Notes: generated by a model not told the origin, from the letters alone. Shown: positions 35,724 to 44,991, numbered from the stretch's first letter. The stretch is DNA of 64,000 nucleotides from Sagittula sp. P11 (GCF_002814095.1 NZ_CP021913.1:3506001-3570000), one strand, 5' to 3'. A program made the numbers and translations.

Positions 35724-38717
35724 ATGGCGCAGAGAGCACGGATCGCGGCCGTTCTAGGCCCGACCAACACGGGCAAGACCCACTACGCCATCGAGCGTAT
35801 GCTGGCATACAGGACTGGTGTCATCGGTTTGCCGCTGCGTCTGCTGGCCCGCGAAGTCTATGACAGGATCGTGGCTGTGCGCGGCCCTTCGGTGGTGGCG
35901 CTTGTCACCGGCGAGGAACGCATCGTGCCGCCGCGCGCCCAGTACTGGGTGTGCACGGTCGAGGCGATGCCCGAAGGCATGGGCGCCGACCTTGTCGCCA
36001 TCGACGAGATCCAGCTTTGTGCCGATCCGGAGAGGGGCCATGTCTTCACCGACCGGCTGCTGCGGATGCGCGGCACGCATGAAACCCTGTTCCTTGGCTC
36101 CGACACCATGCGCGGGCCGATTGGCCAGCTTGTTCCGGGCGTGGAGTTCGTCCGGCGCGAGCGCATGTCGCAGCTTGTCTACACCGGGTCGAAGAAGATC
36201 AGCCGCCTGCAGCCGCGCACGGCCATTGTCGGTTTTTCCGTCGACAACGTCTATGCCATCGCCGAGCTGCTGAAGCGGCAGAAGGGCGGGGCGGCCGTGG
36301 TCATGGGCGCTTTGTCGCCGCGGACGCGGAACGCGCAGGTCGACCTCTACCAGAACCGTGAGGTCGACTACCTGGTGGCAACCGATGCCATCGGCATGGG
36401 GCTGAACCTCGACATCGACCACGTTGCGTTTTCCTCCACGACGAAGTTCGACGGGCGGCGCATGCGGCCCCTGATGCCCAACGAACTGGCACAGATCGCC
36501 GGCCGGGCCGGGCGCGGCATGTCCGACGGCACCTTCGGCGTCACCGGAGAGGCCTCGCCCTTGCCCGAAGACGTGGTCGAGGCGATCTGCAACCACTCCT
36601 TCACGCCGTTGAAGAAGCTGCAGTGGCGCAGCGCAGCGTTGAACTTCGCCTCCATCGAGGCGCTGGAACATTCGCTTGAGGTCTCGCCCGACCATCCGAT
36701 GCTGTCGAAGGCGCGCGAAGCCGACGACCTGCGCGCCCTGCGCGGGCTCGCGTCCGAGGCCGAGGTGCGCGCCCGGGCATCCAGTGTCGAGTCGGTGCGG
36801 CTCTTGTGGGATGTCTGCCGCGTGCCCGACTTCCGCGGGATAAGTGCAGCGGAACATGCCGGGCTGCTGGGCGTTATCTTCGGGCACCTGCACGAACGCG
36901 GGCAGGTGCCGGACGATTTCATGGCGCGGCAGGTGGCACGTATTGACCGGACGGATGGCGACATTGACACATTGTCGAAACGACTGGCGTATATCCGCAC
37001 ATGGACCTATGTGGCGCAGCGACGTGGGTGGACGCGTGACGAAGAGCATTGGCGCGGGGCCACTCGCGCTGTAGAAGATCGACTGTCGGACGCTCTGCAC
37101 GAGCGCCTGACTCAGAGATTTGTAGATCGGCGGACCAGTGTTCTGCTTCGCCGGTTGAAACAGAAGGAGGCCCTCTTGGCCGATGTGAACGATCAGGGTG
37201 AGGTGACCGTCGAAGGTCACGTGGTTGGCAAGCTTGAGGGGTTCCGGTTCCGCCAGGACAAGGACGCGCAGGGCCAGGAGGCGAAGACTCTCCGACAGGC
37301 GAGCCTGCAGGCGCTGACCCCGCATTTTCACCTGCGCGCCGACCGCTTCTACAATGCGCCCGACACGGAGATCGACTTTACCGAGCAGGGCGGCCTCATG
37401 TGGGGCGACCAGGCGGTGGGCAAGCTCGCCAAGGGCGACAGCCCCCTGAAGCCGCGGGTCGTTGCCTTCGTCGATGAAGAGGCGGGGCCGGACGTGGCCT
37501 CCAAGGTGGAGCGTCGTCTCCAGCACTTCATGGACCGCAAGATCGCCGCGCTGTTCGAGCCGCTGCTGAAGATGGAAGGTGACGAGACCCTGACCGGTCT
37601 GGCGCGCGGTTTTGCCTTCCGGCTGGTCGAGGCGATGGGCGTCATTCCCCGCGCAGACGTGGCCGACGAGGTCAAGTCGCTGGACCAGGACGCACGCGGG
37701 TCGCTGCGCAAGCACGGTGTGCGGTTCGGCCAGTTCACCATTTTCATGCCGCTTCTGCTGAAGCCCGCACCGACGCGCCTGCGCCTCGTGCTTTGGTCGC
37801 TGTCGAACGGGCTGGATGAATTCCCCGAAGCGCCGCCGCCCGGACTGGTGACCGTCCCGAACATCGACGACGTTCCGGCGCAGCACTACGCGCTGGCGGG
37901 TTACCGCAAAGCCGGGGCCCGGGCGATCCGGATCGACATGCTCGAACGTCTGGCCGACATGCTCCGCAGCGAGGATTCGCGCAGCGGGTTCGAGGCGAAA
38001 GCCGACATGCTGTCGATCACCGGCATGACGCTGGAGCAGTTCGCCGACCTGATGCAGGGCCTGGGCTACCGCGCCGAGAAGGGCGAACGCAGCAAGGTCA
38101 AGCCGGTCGATACGGTGCTGGAGCCGGAGACCGGCGAGCAGGTCGAAGGCGACGCCACCCACCTTCCGGAAGATACGCCGGTGATGGATGTGGCCGCAGA
38201 GACGCCGCCGACGCTTGAGCCCGGTGCGGACGAAGCGCCGCAGCCCGCCGATGTGGCCGAACCTGTTGCCCAGCTCGAGGACGAGGGCGAGGCCCCGGTC
38301 TCTGCCGAGCCTGCGGAGCACACGGACGACGCCAGCAACGAGAACGCGGTTCCCGAGACGCCGGAAGAGGAAATCCTGCCGGGCGAAGTGCCGGACGCCG
38401 CTGTCGCCGGTGCCGAGACGGAAGTGTTCTACACCTTCACCTGGGGCGGCAATCGCGGCAACCAGCAGCGTCGGGGCGGCGGCAAGCCGCGCCGCGACGC
38501 GCAGGGCACCGGCGGTGGCCGTCGCGACGAGCGTGGCGGTGGCGACAAGCCCCGCGGCAAGGGACCCAAGGGCAAAGGCGGTCCGAAGGGCAAGGGCGGG
38601 CCGAAAGGCGACCGCGGCCCGAAGACTTTCGAATCGCGCCCGCCCCGCAAGGAAAAGCCCATCGACCCGGACAACCCGTTTGCTGCGGCTCTGATGGGAC
38701 TGAAGGGCAAGGACTGA
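35724..38717 (+). CDS. SUV3-like DExH RNA/DNA helicase with long C-terminal extension
   Basis: 997 residues. Helicase core: Walker A GPTNTGKTH (12-20), DEIQ (94-97), motif VI region AQIAGRAGRG about residue 255, all close to the mitochondrial SUV3 family, which alphaproteobacteria also carry. Residues about 300-790 are the SUV3 body. The last ~200 residues are low complexity: an acidic Glu/Pro/Ala part (about 790-905) and then an Arg/Gly/Lys-rich tail (GGGKPRRDAQGTGGGRRDERGGGDKPRGK) that should bind RNA. Start: ATG 35724 or GTG 35715; both follow the GGGACGGA at 35702. Coupled to the S4 gene, whose start is 2 bases after this stop. Confidence 0.9.
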   Translation: MAQRARIAAVLGPTNTGKTHYAIERMLAYRTGVIGLPLRLLAREVYDRIVAVRGPSVVALVTGEERIVPPRAQYWVCTVEAMPEGMGADLVAIDEIQLCADPERGHVFTDRLLRMRGTHETLFLGSDTMRGPIGQLVPGVEFVRRERMSQLVYTGSKKISRLQPRTAIVGFSVDNVYAIAELLKRQKGGAAVVMGALSPRTRNAQVDLYQNREVDYLVATDAIGMGLNLDIDHVAFSSTTKFDGRRMRPLMPNELAQIAGRAGRGMSDGTFGVTGEASPLPEDVVEAICNHSFTPLKKLQWRSAALNFASIEALEHSLEVSPDHPMLSKAREADDLRALRGLASEAEVRARASSVESVRLLWDVCRVPDFRGISAAEHAGLLGVIFGHLHERGQVPDDFMARQVARIDRTDGDIDTLSKRLAYIRTWTYVAQRRGWTRDEEHWRGATRAVEDRLSDALHERLTQRFVDRRTSVLLRRLKQKEALLADVNDQGEVTVEGHVVGKLEGFRFRQDKDAQGQEAKTLRQASLQALTPHFHLRADRFYNAPDTEIDFTEQGGLMWGDQAVGKLAKGDSPLKPRVVAFVDEEAGPDVASKVERRLQHFMDRKIAALFEPLLKMEGDETLTGLARGFAFRLVEAMGVIPRADVADEVKSLDQDARGSLRKHGVRFGQFTIFMPLLLKPAPTRLRLVLWSLSNGLDEFPEAPPPGLVTVPNIDDVPAQHYALAGYRKAGARAIRIDMLERLADMLRSEDSRSGFEAKADMLSITGMTLEQFADLMQGLGYRAEKGERSKVKPVDTVLEPETGEQVEGDATHLPEDTPVMDVAAETPPTLEPGADEAPQPADVAEPVAQLEDEGEAPVSAEPAEHTDDASNENAVPETPEEEILPGEVPDAAVAGAETEVFYTFTWGGNRGNQQRRGGGKPRRDAQGTGGGRRDERGGGDKPRGKGPKGKGGPKGKGGPKGDRGPKTFESRPPRKEKPIDPDNPFAAALMGLKGKD

Positions 38718-38718
38718 G

Positions 38719-39099
38719 TTGTCGGAGGCTCCGCAGTCGAAGATCCGCATCGACAAGTGGCTTTGGCATGCGCGCTTTTTCAAGACACGCTCGTTGGCGG
38801 CCAAAGTGGTCGCCAGCGGGGTACGCGTGAACGGACATCCGATCGCCAAACCGGCGTTCGGCGTTGCCTCGGGCGACGTCCTGACCTTCGCGCAGGGCAA
38901 GGATGTCAGGGTCATCCGTGTGGTGGCACATGGCGTGCGGCGCGGCCCGGCGCCCGAGGCCCGCGAACTCTACGAAGACCTCGATCCGCCCGCACCGCGT
39001 GAACGCGACCCCTCCGCGCCCGTGATCGAACACGGCGGACGCCCCACCAAGAAGGACCGGCGGCAGTACGAAAAGTCGAGGTCCTCTGCGCTTGAATGA
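38719..39099 (+). CDS. S4-domain RNA-binding protein (HslR/Hsp15-like)
   Basis: 126 residues. S4 domain at the N-terminus: IRIDKWLWHARFFKTRSLAAKVVASGVRVNGHPIAKPAFGVASGDVL, which is the Hsp15/HslR wording. Hsp15 rescues stalled 50S subunits carrying peptidyl-tRNA in other bacteria. The start is TTG 38719, one base after the helicase stop and behind AAGGA (38708-38712); no ATG is available upstream of the S4 domain. Co-transcribed with suv3. Confidence 0.88.
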   Translation: MSEAPQSKIRIDKWLWHARFFKTRSLAAKVVASGVRVNGHPIAKPAFGVASGDVLTFAQGKDVRVIRVVAHGVRRGPAPEARELYEDLDPPAPRERDPSAPVIEHGGRPTKKDRRQYEKSRSSALE

Positions 39100-39151
39100 T
39101 CCGCACCGCTGGATTAGTCAGACCGGAAACCTGCCCGAGTGAGGATCGCTC

Positions 39152-39490
39152 ATGACCTACGTCGTCATCGACAATTGTATCGCCTGCAAATACACCGACT
39201 GCGTCGAGGTTTGCCCGGTGGATTGTTTCTACGAGGGCGAGAACATGCTGGTCATCCATCCTGACGAGTGCATCGACTGCGGCGTCTGCGAACCGGAATG
39301 CCCTGCCGACGCCATCCGCCCGGACACCGAGCCGGACATGGAGAAATGGGTCGAGTTCAACCGCAAGTACTCCGAAGAATGGCCCGTCATAATCACCAAG
39401 AAGGACCCGCTGCCCGGCGCCGAAGAGCGCGACGGCGAGACCGACAAGGTGAACAAGTACTTCTCGGAGAAGCCGGGCGAGGGGGGCTGA
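39152..39490 (+). CDS. fdxA: 7Fe ferredoxin FdxA
   Basis: 112 residues. Cysteines 9, 17, 21, 25, 40, 43, 46 and 50 follow the Azotobacter ferredoxin-I pattern: Cys9, Cys17 and Cys50 for the [3Fe-4S] cluster and Cys21, Cys40, Cys43 and Cys46 for [4Fe-4S]; Cys12 and Cys25 are extra. The C-terminal acidic tail with [13 protein letters not shown] is usual in proteobacterial FdxA. A low-potential electron carrier; partner unknown. Located 52 bases after the S4 gene, same direction. Confidence 0.96.
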   Translation: MTYVVIDNCIACKYTDCVEVCPVDCFYEGENMLVIHPDECIDCGVCEPECPADAIRPDTEPDMEKWVEFNRKYSEEWPVIITKKDPLPGAEERDGETDKVNKYFSEKPGEGG

Positions 39491-39857
39491 CGCTCTTCCT
39501 TGCCCGCGCCTGACCCGGTGCCGAGTACCCGCCGACCCTTGTCCGCGGGGTCGACCGGGTGAGTCGGCGATTCGGCGGGTTTCTTCTGCACGACCTGTGC
39601 CAAAAGGGGCAACGCATTGATTTGATGCGTTATTCCCCGGCGAGGCAGGATGCTAGGAGCCCGACCGATTTTATGTTATAAATCTGGTCTACGTGATGAC
39701 ATCTTGCGCAGGGCTCAATGCCTGAACTGCCTCTGGGGGCCTGATAACCGACGATACGACCAAGTGAACGGGAATCGCAACGATTGCCGCGCACTTTTTG
39801 TGTCTCTGCTGTCTCTGCCCTGCGCTTTCCGTGTCGGTGCTGCGAGGAACGAAATAT
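39491..39857 (+). promoter_or_regulatory. 367-base leader and promoter region of carD
   Basis: No coding seen. It includes an AT-rich patch around 39665-39685 (TTTTATGTTATAAATCTGG), candidate promoter material, and a CTCTGCTGTCTCTGCCCTGCG pyrimidine tract ahead of the start. The mRNA 5' leader of carD could be up to about 170 bases. No known riboswitch pattern recognised. Confidence 0.35.
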
Positions 39858-40364
39858 ATGACCAAAGCGAAAAAATCCGAATTCCGTCCTAACGACTACG
39901 TGGTCTACCCGGCGCACGGCGTCGGACAGATCGTGTCGATCGAGGAGCAGGAGATCGCCGGCATCAGCCTCGAGCTCTTCGTGATCTCCTTCGAGAAGGA
40001 CAAGATGACCCTGCGCGTTCCCACGCACAAGGCATCGGAAGTCGGTATGCGGTCGCTCAGCTCCCCTGACGTGGTGAGCGAGGCGATGAAGACGCTGAAG
40101 GGCAAGGCCAAGGTGAAGCGGGCGATGTGGTCGCGCCGCGCACAGGAGTACGAGCAGAAGATCAACTCGGGCGACCTGATCGCGATTGCCGAAGTGGTGC
40201 GCGACCTGCACCGCGCCGACGACCAGCGCGAACAGTCCTATTCCGAGCGTCAGCTGTACGAAGCGGCGCTGGAGCGTCTGACCCGAGAAGTCGCGGCCGT
40301 GACCGGCGACGAAGCTGCGGCTGCCAAGCAGGTGGACGAGGTCCTGGGCCTGCGCGCCGCGTAA
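39858..40364 (+). CDS. carD: CarD-family transcription factor
   Basis: 168 residues. N-terminal Tudor-like RNA polymerase interaction domain (FRPNDYVVYPAHGVGQIVSIEEQEIAGISLELFVISFEKDKMTLRVP) and a C-terminal helical DNA-binding domain (KAMWSRRAQEYEQKINSGDLIAIAEVVRDLHRADDQREQSYSERQLYEAALERLTREVAAV). CarD binds RNAP beta and stabilises open complexes at ribosomal and other promoters. ATG 39858 has a modest SD (GAGGAACG). Terminator downstream. Confidence 0.95.
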   Translation: MTKAKKSEFRPNDYVVYPAHGVGQIVSIEEQEIAGISLELFVISFEKDKMTLRVPTHKASEVGMRSLSSPDVVSEAMKTLKGKAKVKRAMWSRRAQEYEQKINSGDLIAIAEVVRDLHRADDQREQSYSERQLYEAALERLTREVAAVTGDEAAAAKQVDEVLGLRAA

Positions 40365-40385
40365 CGGCTTGTCTGAAACGAATTG

Positions 40386-40416
40386 AAAAAGGCGCCCCGT
40401 TGTGGGGCGCCTTTTT
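40386..40416. terminator. Bidirectional terminator after carD
   Basis: 13-base perfect stem AAAAAGGCGCCCC / GGGGCGCCTTTTT with loop GTTGT; T-runs on both strands. Serves carD and the convergent antiporter gene. Confidence 0.93.
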
Positions 40417-40458
40417 CTTTGTCCGTGCATGGCTAGCGGCCCTTCAGCCGTGCCGTCG

Positions 40459-42357
40459 TTATGCCACGTCCTTCTTCCCGCGTTCGTCCAGCGCGGTGAA
40501 GAGGGCGGTCTCCAGTTCCTTCTCCAGCTCCTTGGCGCGGGCGATATAGGGCTCGTTCTCGGAGGCCGGGACGGCGGGATTCCACAATTTCGCCAGTTCG
40601 CGGACCGTGTGGCGGTCGTGGTGGTAGAAGGTCTCCTCGGCGATGGCGGCCTCGTATTCGCTCATCCCAATGTTCTCCAGCACGTAGCGGCCAGCGCGCA
40701 GCGAGCTGTCGAACATCTCGCGCACGATGTCGTCGGCCCCGGCCTGGTAGAGGGCGTAGACGTGGTTGCGGTCGCGGGCGCGGGCAACGATGTGCAGGTC
40801 GGGCCGGATGCGCCGGGCATAGGCCACCAGCTTGGTCGTTGCCTTGTGGTCGTCCAGCGCCGCCACCAGAACCCGCGCCGATCCCAGCCCCGCCGCGTGC
40901 AGCAGTTCGGGCCGCGTGGGGTCGCCGAAGAAGCCCTTGAACCCGAAGCGGCGCATCAGCTGGATGGTCTGCATGTCGTGATCGAGCACCACTGTCCGGT
41001 AACCCGAGCTTTGGACCAGCCGGTTCACCACCTGCCCGAAGCGGCCGATGCCGGCGATGATGACCGGGCCTTCCTCGTCGATCTCGTCCGCCTCGGCTGT
41101 CTCGGCGTTCTCCTGGAATTTGCGTGCGAGGTGGTCGAAAAGCAGGAACAGGAGCGGCGTGATCATCATCGACAGGGCGACGACCAGAAGCAACCGGTCC
41201 GCCAGCGGCTCCGGGAAGACGTTGAGTTGCAGCGCGAAGGACACGAGGACAAAGCCGAATTCGCCCGCCTGCGCCAGCCCAAGCGTGAACAGCCAAAGCC
41301 CGCGGCGGCCCAGTCCGAAGGCGCGTCCGAGACCGTAGAGCACGGCGCCCTTGATGAAGATGACCGCCACGGCGAGGCCGACGACAAGGAACGGCTCTGC
41401 CGCAAGGCGCTCCACATCGATGCCCGCGCCGACGGTGATGAAGAACAGACCAAGCAACAGGCCCTTGAACGGCTCGATGCTCGATTCCAGTTCGTGCCGG
41501 AATTCGGAGTTCGCCAGCACCACGCCCGCAAGGAAGGTGCCAAGCGCGGGGGAGAGCCCGATAAGCGTCATCAGGAAGGCGATGCCGATCACGATCAGCA
41601 GGGCGACGGCAGTGTACATCTCCTGCAGGCGCGCGGAGTGGATGAACCGGAACAGCGGGCGGGCGCCGTAGATGCCCGCCAGGATGATGACCGCGATGAT
41701 ACCCAGCGTGACCAGCGCGGCCTGCCAACCTTCCAGGCCGTCGACCAGCGACATGGCCGCGCCGTGGCCGTCACCGGCGTGCTCGGTCGCGTGTTCCGCG
41801 TCGGTGGCTCGGCGGATGCTGCCATCGGGGTTGATCGCGACGGAGGGCATGACCGCCAGCAGGGGCAGGGCGATCAGCATCGGGATCACCGCGATGTCCT
41901 GCGTCAACAGCACCGAAAAGGCGGAGCGCCCGCCATTGGTCTGCATCAGGCCCTTTTCCGAAAGGGTCTGCAGCACGATGGCAGTCGAGGACAGCGCCAG
42001 CGTCATGCCGACGGCAAGCGACGTCTGCCATGCCAGATCCATCGCGATTGCGCCCAGCATGATGGCCGTGGTGGTCAGTACGATCTGCAGCCCGCCGAGG
42101 CCGATCAGCCGGTGCCGCATGTCCCAGAGCGCCCGGGGTTCCAGTTCCAGACCGATGAGGAACAGCATCAAGACGACGCCGAACTCCCCGAAATGACGGA
42201 GGTCGTCGGTATTCGCCACAAGGCCAAGGCCCGGCCCGATCACGATCCCGGCCAGCAGGTATCCAAGGACCGAGCCAAGGCCCAGTCGGGCGGCGATGGG
42301 CACCGCGATCACCGCGGCGGCGAGGAAGACTGAGGCCTGAAAAAGGAATTCGTACAC
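40459..42357 (-). CDS. CPA2-family monovalent cation:proton antiporter (KefB/C-like)
   Basis: 632 residues. About 12-13 membrane helices (1-390) with the CPA2 region GLELEPRALWDMRHRLIGLG and ALSSTAIVLQTLSEKGLMQTNGG (the cation/NAD-linked signature); then an RCK/TrkA_N domain (about 430-545, VIIAGIGRFGQVVNRLVQSSGYRTVVLDHD) and a cytoplasmic tail. It exchanges K+ or Na+ for H+, and KefB/C homologues protect from electrophiles with glutathione control. The start is GTG at 42357, behind AAGGAG eleven bases upstream. A histidine-rich loop (HATEHAGDGHGAAM) sits between helices. Confidence 0.93.
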   Translation of the reverse strand: MYEFLFQASVFLAAAVIAVPIAARLGLGSVLGYLLAGIVIGPGLGLVANTDDLRHFGEFGVVLMLFLIGLELEPRALWDMRHRLIGLGGLQIVLTTTAIMLGAIAMDLAWQTSLAVGMTLALSSTAIVLQTLSEKGLMQTNGGRSAFSVLLTQDIAVIPMLIALPLLAVMPSVAINPDGSIRRATDAEHATEHAGDGHGAAMSLVDGLEGWQAALVTLGIIAVIILAGIYGARPLFRFIHSARLQEMYTAVALLIVIGIAFLMTLIGLSPALGTFLAGVVLANSEFRHELESSIEPFKGLLLGLFFITVGAGIDVERLAAEPFLVVGLAVAVIFIKGAVLYGLGRAFGLGRRGLWLFTLGLAQAGEFGFVLVSFALQLNVFPEPLADRLLLVVALSMMITPLLFLLFDHLARKFQENAETAEADEIDEEGPVIIAGIGRFGQVVNRLVQSSGYRTVVLDHDMQTIQLMRRFGFKGFFGDPTRPELLHAAGLGSARVLVAALDDHKATTKLVAYARRIRPDLHIVARARDRNHVYALYQAGADDIVREMFDSSLRAGRYVLENIGMSEYEAAIAEETFYHHDRHTVRELAKLWNPAVPASENEPYIARAKELEKELETALFTALDERGKKDVA

Positions 42358-42500
42358 TTGGGCTGGGGCTCCTTGCTGTCCGCATCATGATGCGTGGCCT
42401 TGGCGGTCAAACGCAACATGCGGATCGATGCAAAGTTACCTTCCGGGCAATTTGTTCAGCGGTAAAACGCCGTATCTTGAAATACGGGCGATGCGAAAGG

Positions 42501-43427
42501 TCATTCGGCGGGCAGGCCGACCGGCGCGCGCAGGGGCAGGCGCGGCAGGATGCGCGACCAGCGGGGCGTCCCAGCCTCCGGCAGGAGCGCGCGCAGGCGG
42601 CCAAGCGGCAGCGTGTTCGAGAGGAACGCGGTATAAAGCGGGAAGACCCCGGCGCGCAGGTAGGGCGACCAGTGACAGACCAGCCGCTGCGGTTCGGCGA
42701 TTGGAAAGCCCGCGTCGCGCAGGGCCTCAAGGCTGGCGGCGTCGTCCAGTTGCAGCGTCACGAGGTTGGGCAGGGTGGGGTTGCCGTGGCCCAGCATCCT
42801 GTCGTTCGGCTTGTCCGATGCCACCAGCCGTTCCATCAGGAAATCGTACAGGTCGTTCTCGCGGCTGGTGACGTTCAGCACCTGCGTTGCCCGCCCCGAC
42901 GCGCCGGTCAGGGCATCTTGGGCAACTCCGGCGTATTCCGCTGCGGCCAGAAGGACGGCCCGGGTGATCGCGCCGGGCCTGCCGGATGCGATGGCGGTCA
43001 GGGCAACCCGCGCGCCCAGCGAATGCGCCACAAGGTTCACGGGCTGCGCCGGTGCGTGCCGCCGTATCTCGGCCAGAAGGTGCGCCAGGGCTTCTCCAGC
43101 CACCGCGGCCTCTGCGTGGGCGTCCCAGATCGTGCCCCGTGCATTCCATCCGAAGGAGATGCCCAGACCCTCGCCCTGCTGCCCGCGCAAGCCCAGATGG
43201 CGCGGCCAGCCGATCACGCGGGGATCGGTGACCGAAGGGGCGCGGGCAAAGATCGTGTCGTGCGGGCAGTGTCGGGGGTGGCCGGGCAGGTACTTGTAGC
43301 CGTGTACCATGACGGTCACCGGGCCGGGGTCCTCTGCCAGCGCCCGGCGCAGGGTCGGGGACAGCGGCGCCGTGGCGCCATGCAGGCGCGCTTTGCCGTC
43401 CGTCACAGTGATGCGTAGCATTGGCAT
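42501..43427 (-). CDS. Alpha/beta hydrolase of unknown substrate
   Basis: 308 residues. Nucleophile elbow VAHSLGARVALTAI (Ser about 136) with an N-terminal strand PVTVMVHGYKYLPG that places an oxyanion loop, and a C-terminal His (LVCHWSPY) as likely base. Similarity is to DUF900-like or esterase-lipase hydrolases. A second Met (43421, MLRITV) is an alternative start; both are near a GGGACGCTGCC leader. No neighbour gives a clue; the divergent side is the SAM-II leader of metZ. Confidence 0.75.
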   Translation of the reverse strand: MPMLRITVTDGKARLHGATAPLSPTLRRALAEDPGPVTVMVHGYKYLPGHPRHCPHDTIFARAPSVTDPRVIGWPRHLGLRGQQGEGLGISFGWNARGTIWDAHAEAAVAGEALAHLLAEIRRHAPAQPVNLVAHSLGARVALTAIASGRPGAITRAVLLAAAEYAGVAQDALTGASGRATQVLNVTSRENDLYDFLMERLVASDKPNDRMLGHGNPTLPNLVTLQLDDAASLEALRDAGFPIAEPQRLVCHWSPYLRAGVFPLYTAFLSNTLPLGRLRALLPEAGTPRWSRILPRLPLRAPVGLPAE

Positions 43428-43544
43428 GGCAGCGTCCCACTACATCTTGTGGATGACCCGTACGCCCAGCCTGCGAAACATTGATGAAAGCGCGGTGACC
43501 GCTGTGTGACGCTCTTGAAATGTGTCCTTAAGGTCTCTATGCGT

Positions 43545-43674
43545 GCCCGCGTGGCGATTTGTTACCGGATTGCGGGCCACGGCGGGCATCACGTATGTCG
43601 GGCAGGAGTGTGAGGCGTTGCGTTTCGGCACTTCGGGCACGATAGACCAGACCCGTCAGAAGCCGCTAAAGAGG
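43545..43674 (+). promoter_or_regulatory. SAM-II riboswitch with expanded loop 3, upstream of metZ
   Basis: P1 stem CGTGG/CCACG (43550-43554, 43577-43581), extended outward by GCCCG/CGGGC (43545-43549, 43583-43587). Inside it GATTTGTTACCGGATTGC reproduces the SAM-II loop, which in the crystal-structure RNA reads GAUUUAACCGUAUUGC. The second pseudoknot strand AAGCCG (43660-43665) pairs with CGGATT (one A-G mismatch) and runs into CTAAAGAGG, the family GCTAAAnAGG. Between P1 and this strand lie 78 bases (43582-43659), far more than the five to ten usual. An intrinsic terminator follows, so SAM binding probably stops transcription of metZ. Confidence 0.82.
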
Positions 43675-43681
43675 TCAGCCG

Positions 43682-43718
43682 AAAGCCCCCTTTCGCTTGG
43701 CCGAAACGGGGCTTTTTT
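43682..43718 (+). terminator. Intrinsic terminator of the SAM-II leader
   Basis: Stem AAAGCCCC-C-TTTCG / CGAAA-C-GGGGCTTT (43682-43695, 43702-43715) followed by TTTTTT. It lies 7 bases after the riboswitch and 19 bases before the metZ start, the position of a regulatory attenuator. Confidence 0.88.
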
Positions 43719-43736
43719 GTTGGAAGGATCAACAAC

Positions 43737-44912
43737 ATGGAACGCAGCAAACGCACCCGGCTCGTGCATGGCGGCACGAAACGCAGCCAGTGGGGCGAAA
43801 TGTCGGAAGCGGTCTTCCTGACGCAGGGATTCGTCTACGAGACGGCGGAGGCCGCCGAGGCCCGCTTCGTCAAGGCCGGCGACGACGAGTTCATCTATGC
43901 CCGCTACGGCAACCCGACCATGCGCATGTTCGAGGAGCGCCTGTCCGGCTACCTCGGGTTCGAGGACGGATTCGCCTGCGCGTCGGGCATGGCGGCGGTG
44001 AACGGGGCACTGATGGCGCTGACCAAATCCGGAGACCACGTTGTTGCCTCGCGCGCGCTGTTCGGGTCGTGCCTTTACGTGCTGGAGGACGTGCTGGCCC
44101 GCTTCGGCGTGGAGATCACCCTGATCGACGGCACGGACAACGCGGCCTGGGAAGCGGCGATTCGCGACGACACGCGGCTGGTCTTCCTCGAATCCATTTC
44201 CAACCCGACGCTGGAGGTGATCGACCTCGCGCATGTCTGCAAGGTCGCCCATGCGAAGGGTGCTCTGGTGCTTTGCGACGACGCCATGGCCACGCCGGTC
44301 TATTCGTATGCCCGGGCGTGCGGTGCCGACATCTCCATCGTGTCCACCACGAAGCACGTGGACGGGCAGGGGCGGATGCTGGGCGGCATGATCTGTGGCA
44401 CGAAGGAGCTGATCCGGGGGCCGATCGAAGCCTATATGAAGCACACCGGCGGCGCGATGAACCCGTTCACCGCCTGGACGCACCTGAAGGCGCTGGAGAC
44501 GCTGGAACTGCGGGTCCGTGCGCAGTCGCAAGGCGCGCTGGAACTGGTCGAGGCGCTGAACGGTCACGAAAAACTGAATTACGTGCGGTATCCGACGCAT
44601 GCGGCGCATCCGCAGCACGCACTGGCACAGTCGCAGTCGGAAGCCGGCGGCACGGTCTTCTGCTTCGACATCAAGGGCGGCAAGGAGGCGTGCTTCCGCT
44701 TCCTCAACGCGCTCCAGACGGTTCTGATTTCCAACAATTTCGCGGACGCCAAGACCATCGCGACCCATCCCGCCACGACGACGCACCAGCGTCTGCCGCA
44801 GGAACAGAAGGACATTCTTGGCATCACGCCGGGTCTGGTGCGTCTGTCGGTGGGTCTGGAGGACACGCAGGACATTCTCGAAGACCTGCTTCAGGCGCTT
44901 GAGTCTGCATAA
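43737..44912 (+). CDS. metZ: O-succinylhomoserine sulfhydrylase
   Basis: 391 residues. PLP-dependent Cys/Met metabolism enzyme: PLP Lys206 in STTKHVDGQG, SGMAAVNGALMAL for PLP phosphate, YARYGNPTMRMFEERLS near the start, and FNPF-like MNPFTAWTHLKALETL. The opening RLVHGGTKRSQWGEMSEAVFLTQGFVYETAEAA is typical of MetZ. It makes homocysteine from O-succinyl- or O-acetylhomoserine and sulfide. Regulated by the SAM-II riboswitch and attenuator directly upstream. SD GGAAGGA 43722-43728. Confidence 0.96.
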   Translation: MERSKRTRLVHGGTKRSQWGEMSEAVFLTQGFVYETAEAAEARFVKAGDDEFIYARYGNPTMRMFEERLSGYLGFEDGFACASGMAAVNGALMALTKSGDHVVASRALFGSCLYVLEDVLARFGVEITLIDGTDNAAWEAAIRDDTRLVFLESISNPTLEVIDLAHVCKVAHAKGALVLCDDAMATPVYSYARACGADISIVSTTKHVDGQGRMLGGMICGTKELIRGPIEAYMKHTGGAMNPFTAWTHLKALETLELRVRAQSQGALELVEALNGHEKLNYVRYPTHAAHPQHALAQSQSEAGGTVFCFDIKGGKEACFRFLNALQTVLISNNFADAKTIATHPATTTHQRLPQEQKDILGITPGLVRLSVGLEDTQDILEDLLQALESA

Positions 44913-44943
44913 GGTCGCATTAAGAGTGAACCGGAGGGCGGAA

Positions 44944-44991
44944 TGACACGTAGACTAGTCGATGTTGGATTTTCCGCCCCTCGGACTTAAG
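44944..44991 (+). CDS. Short open frame with strong SD between metZ and folE2
   Basis: 15-codon frame MTRRLVDVGFSAPRT with GGAGGGCGGA immediately upstream of its ATG (44933-44943). It sits in the 116-base metZ-folE2 gap. Such a short, well-initiated frame could be a leader peptide controlling folE2 translation, or chance. No coding statistics are possible at this length. Confidence 0.35.

Noticed and set aside
35754-38915. 1053-codon open frame on the minus strand inside suv3
   Set aside because: It runs antisense to a well-supported helicase gene; composition is the arginine/alanine-rich type that GC-rich antisense frames give.
42384-42395. GCATCATGATGC palindrome as operator
   Set aside because: Short, alone and with no promoter element or regulator gene nearby; may be chance.
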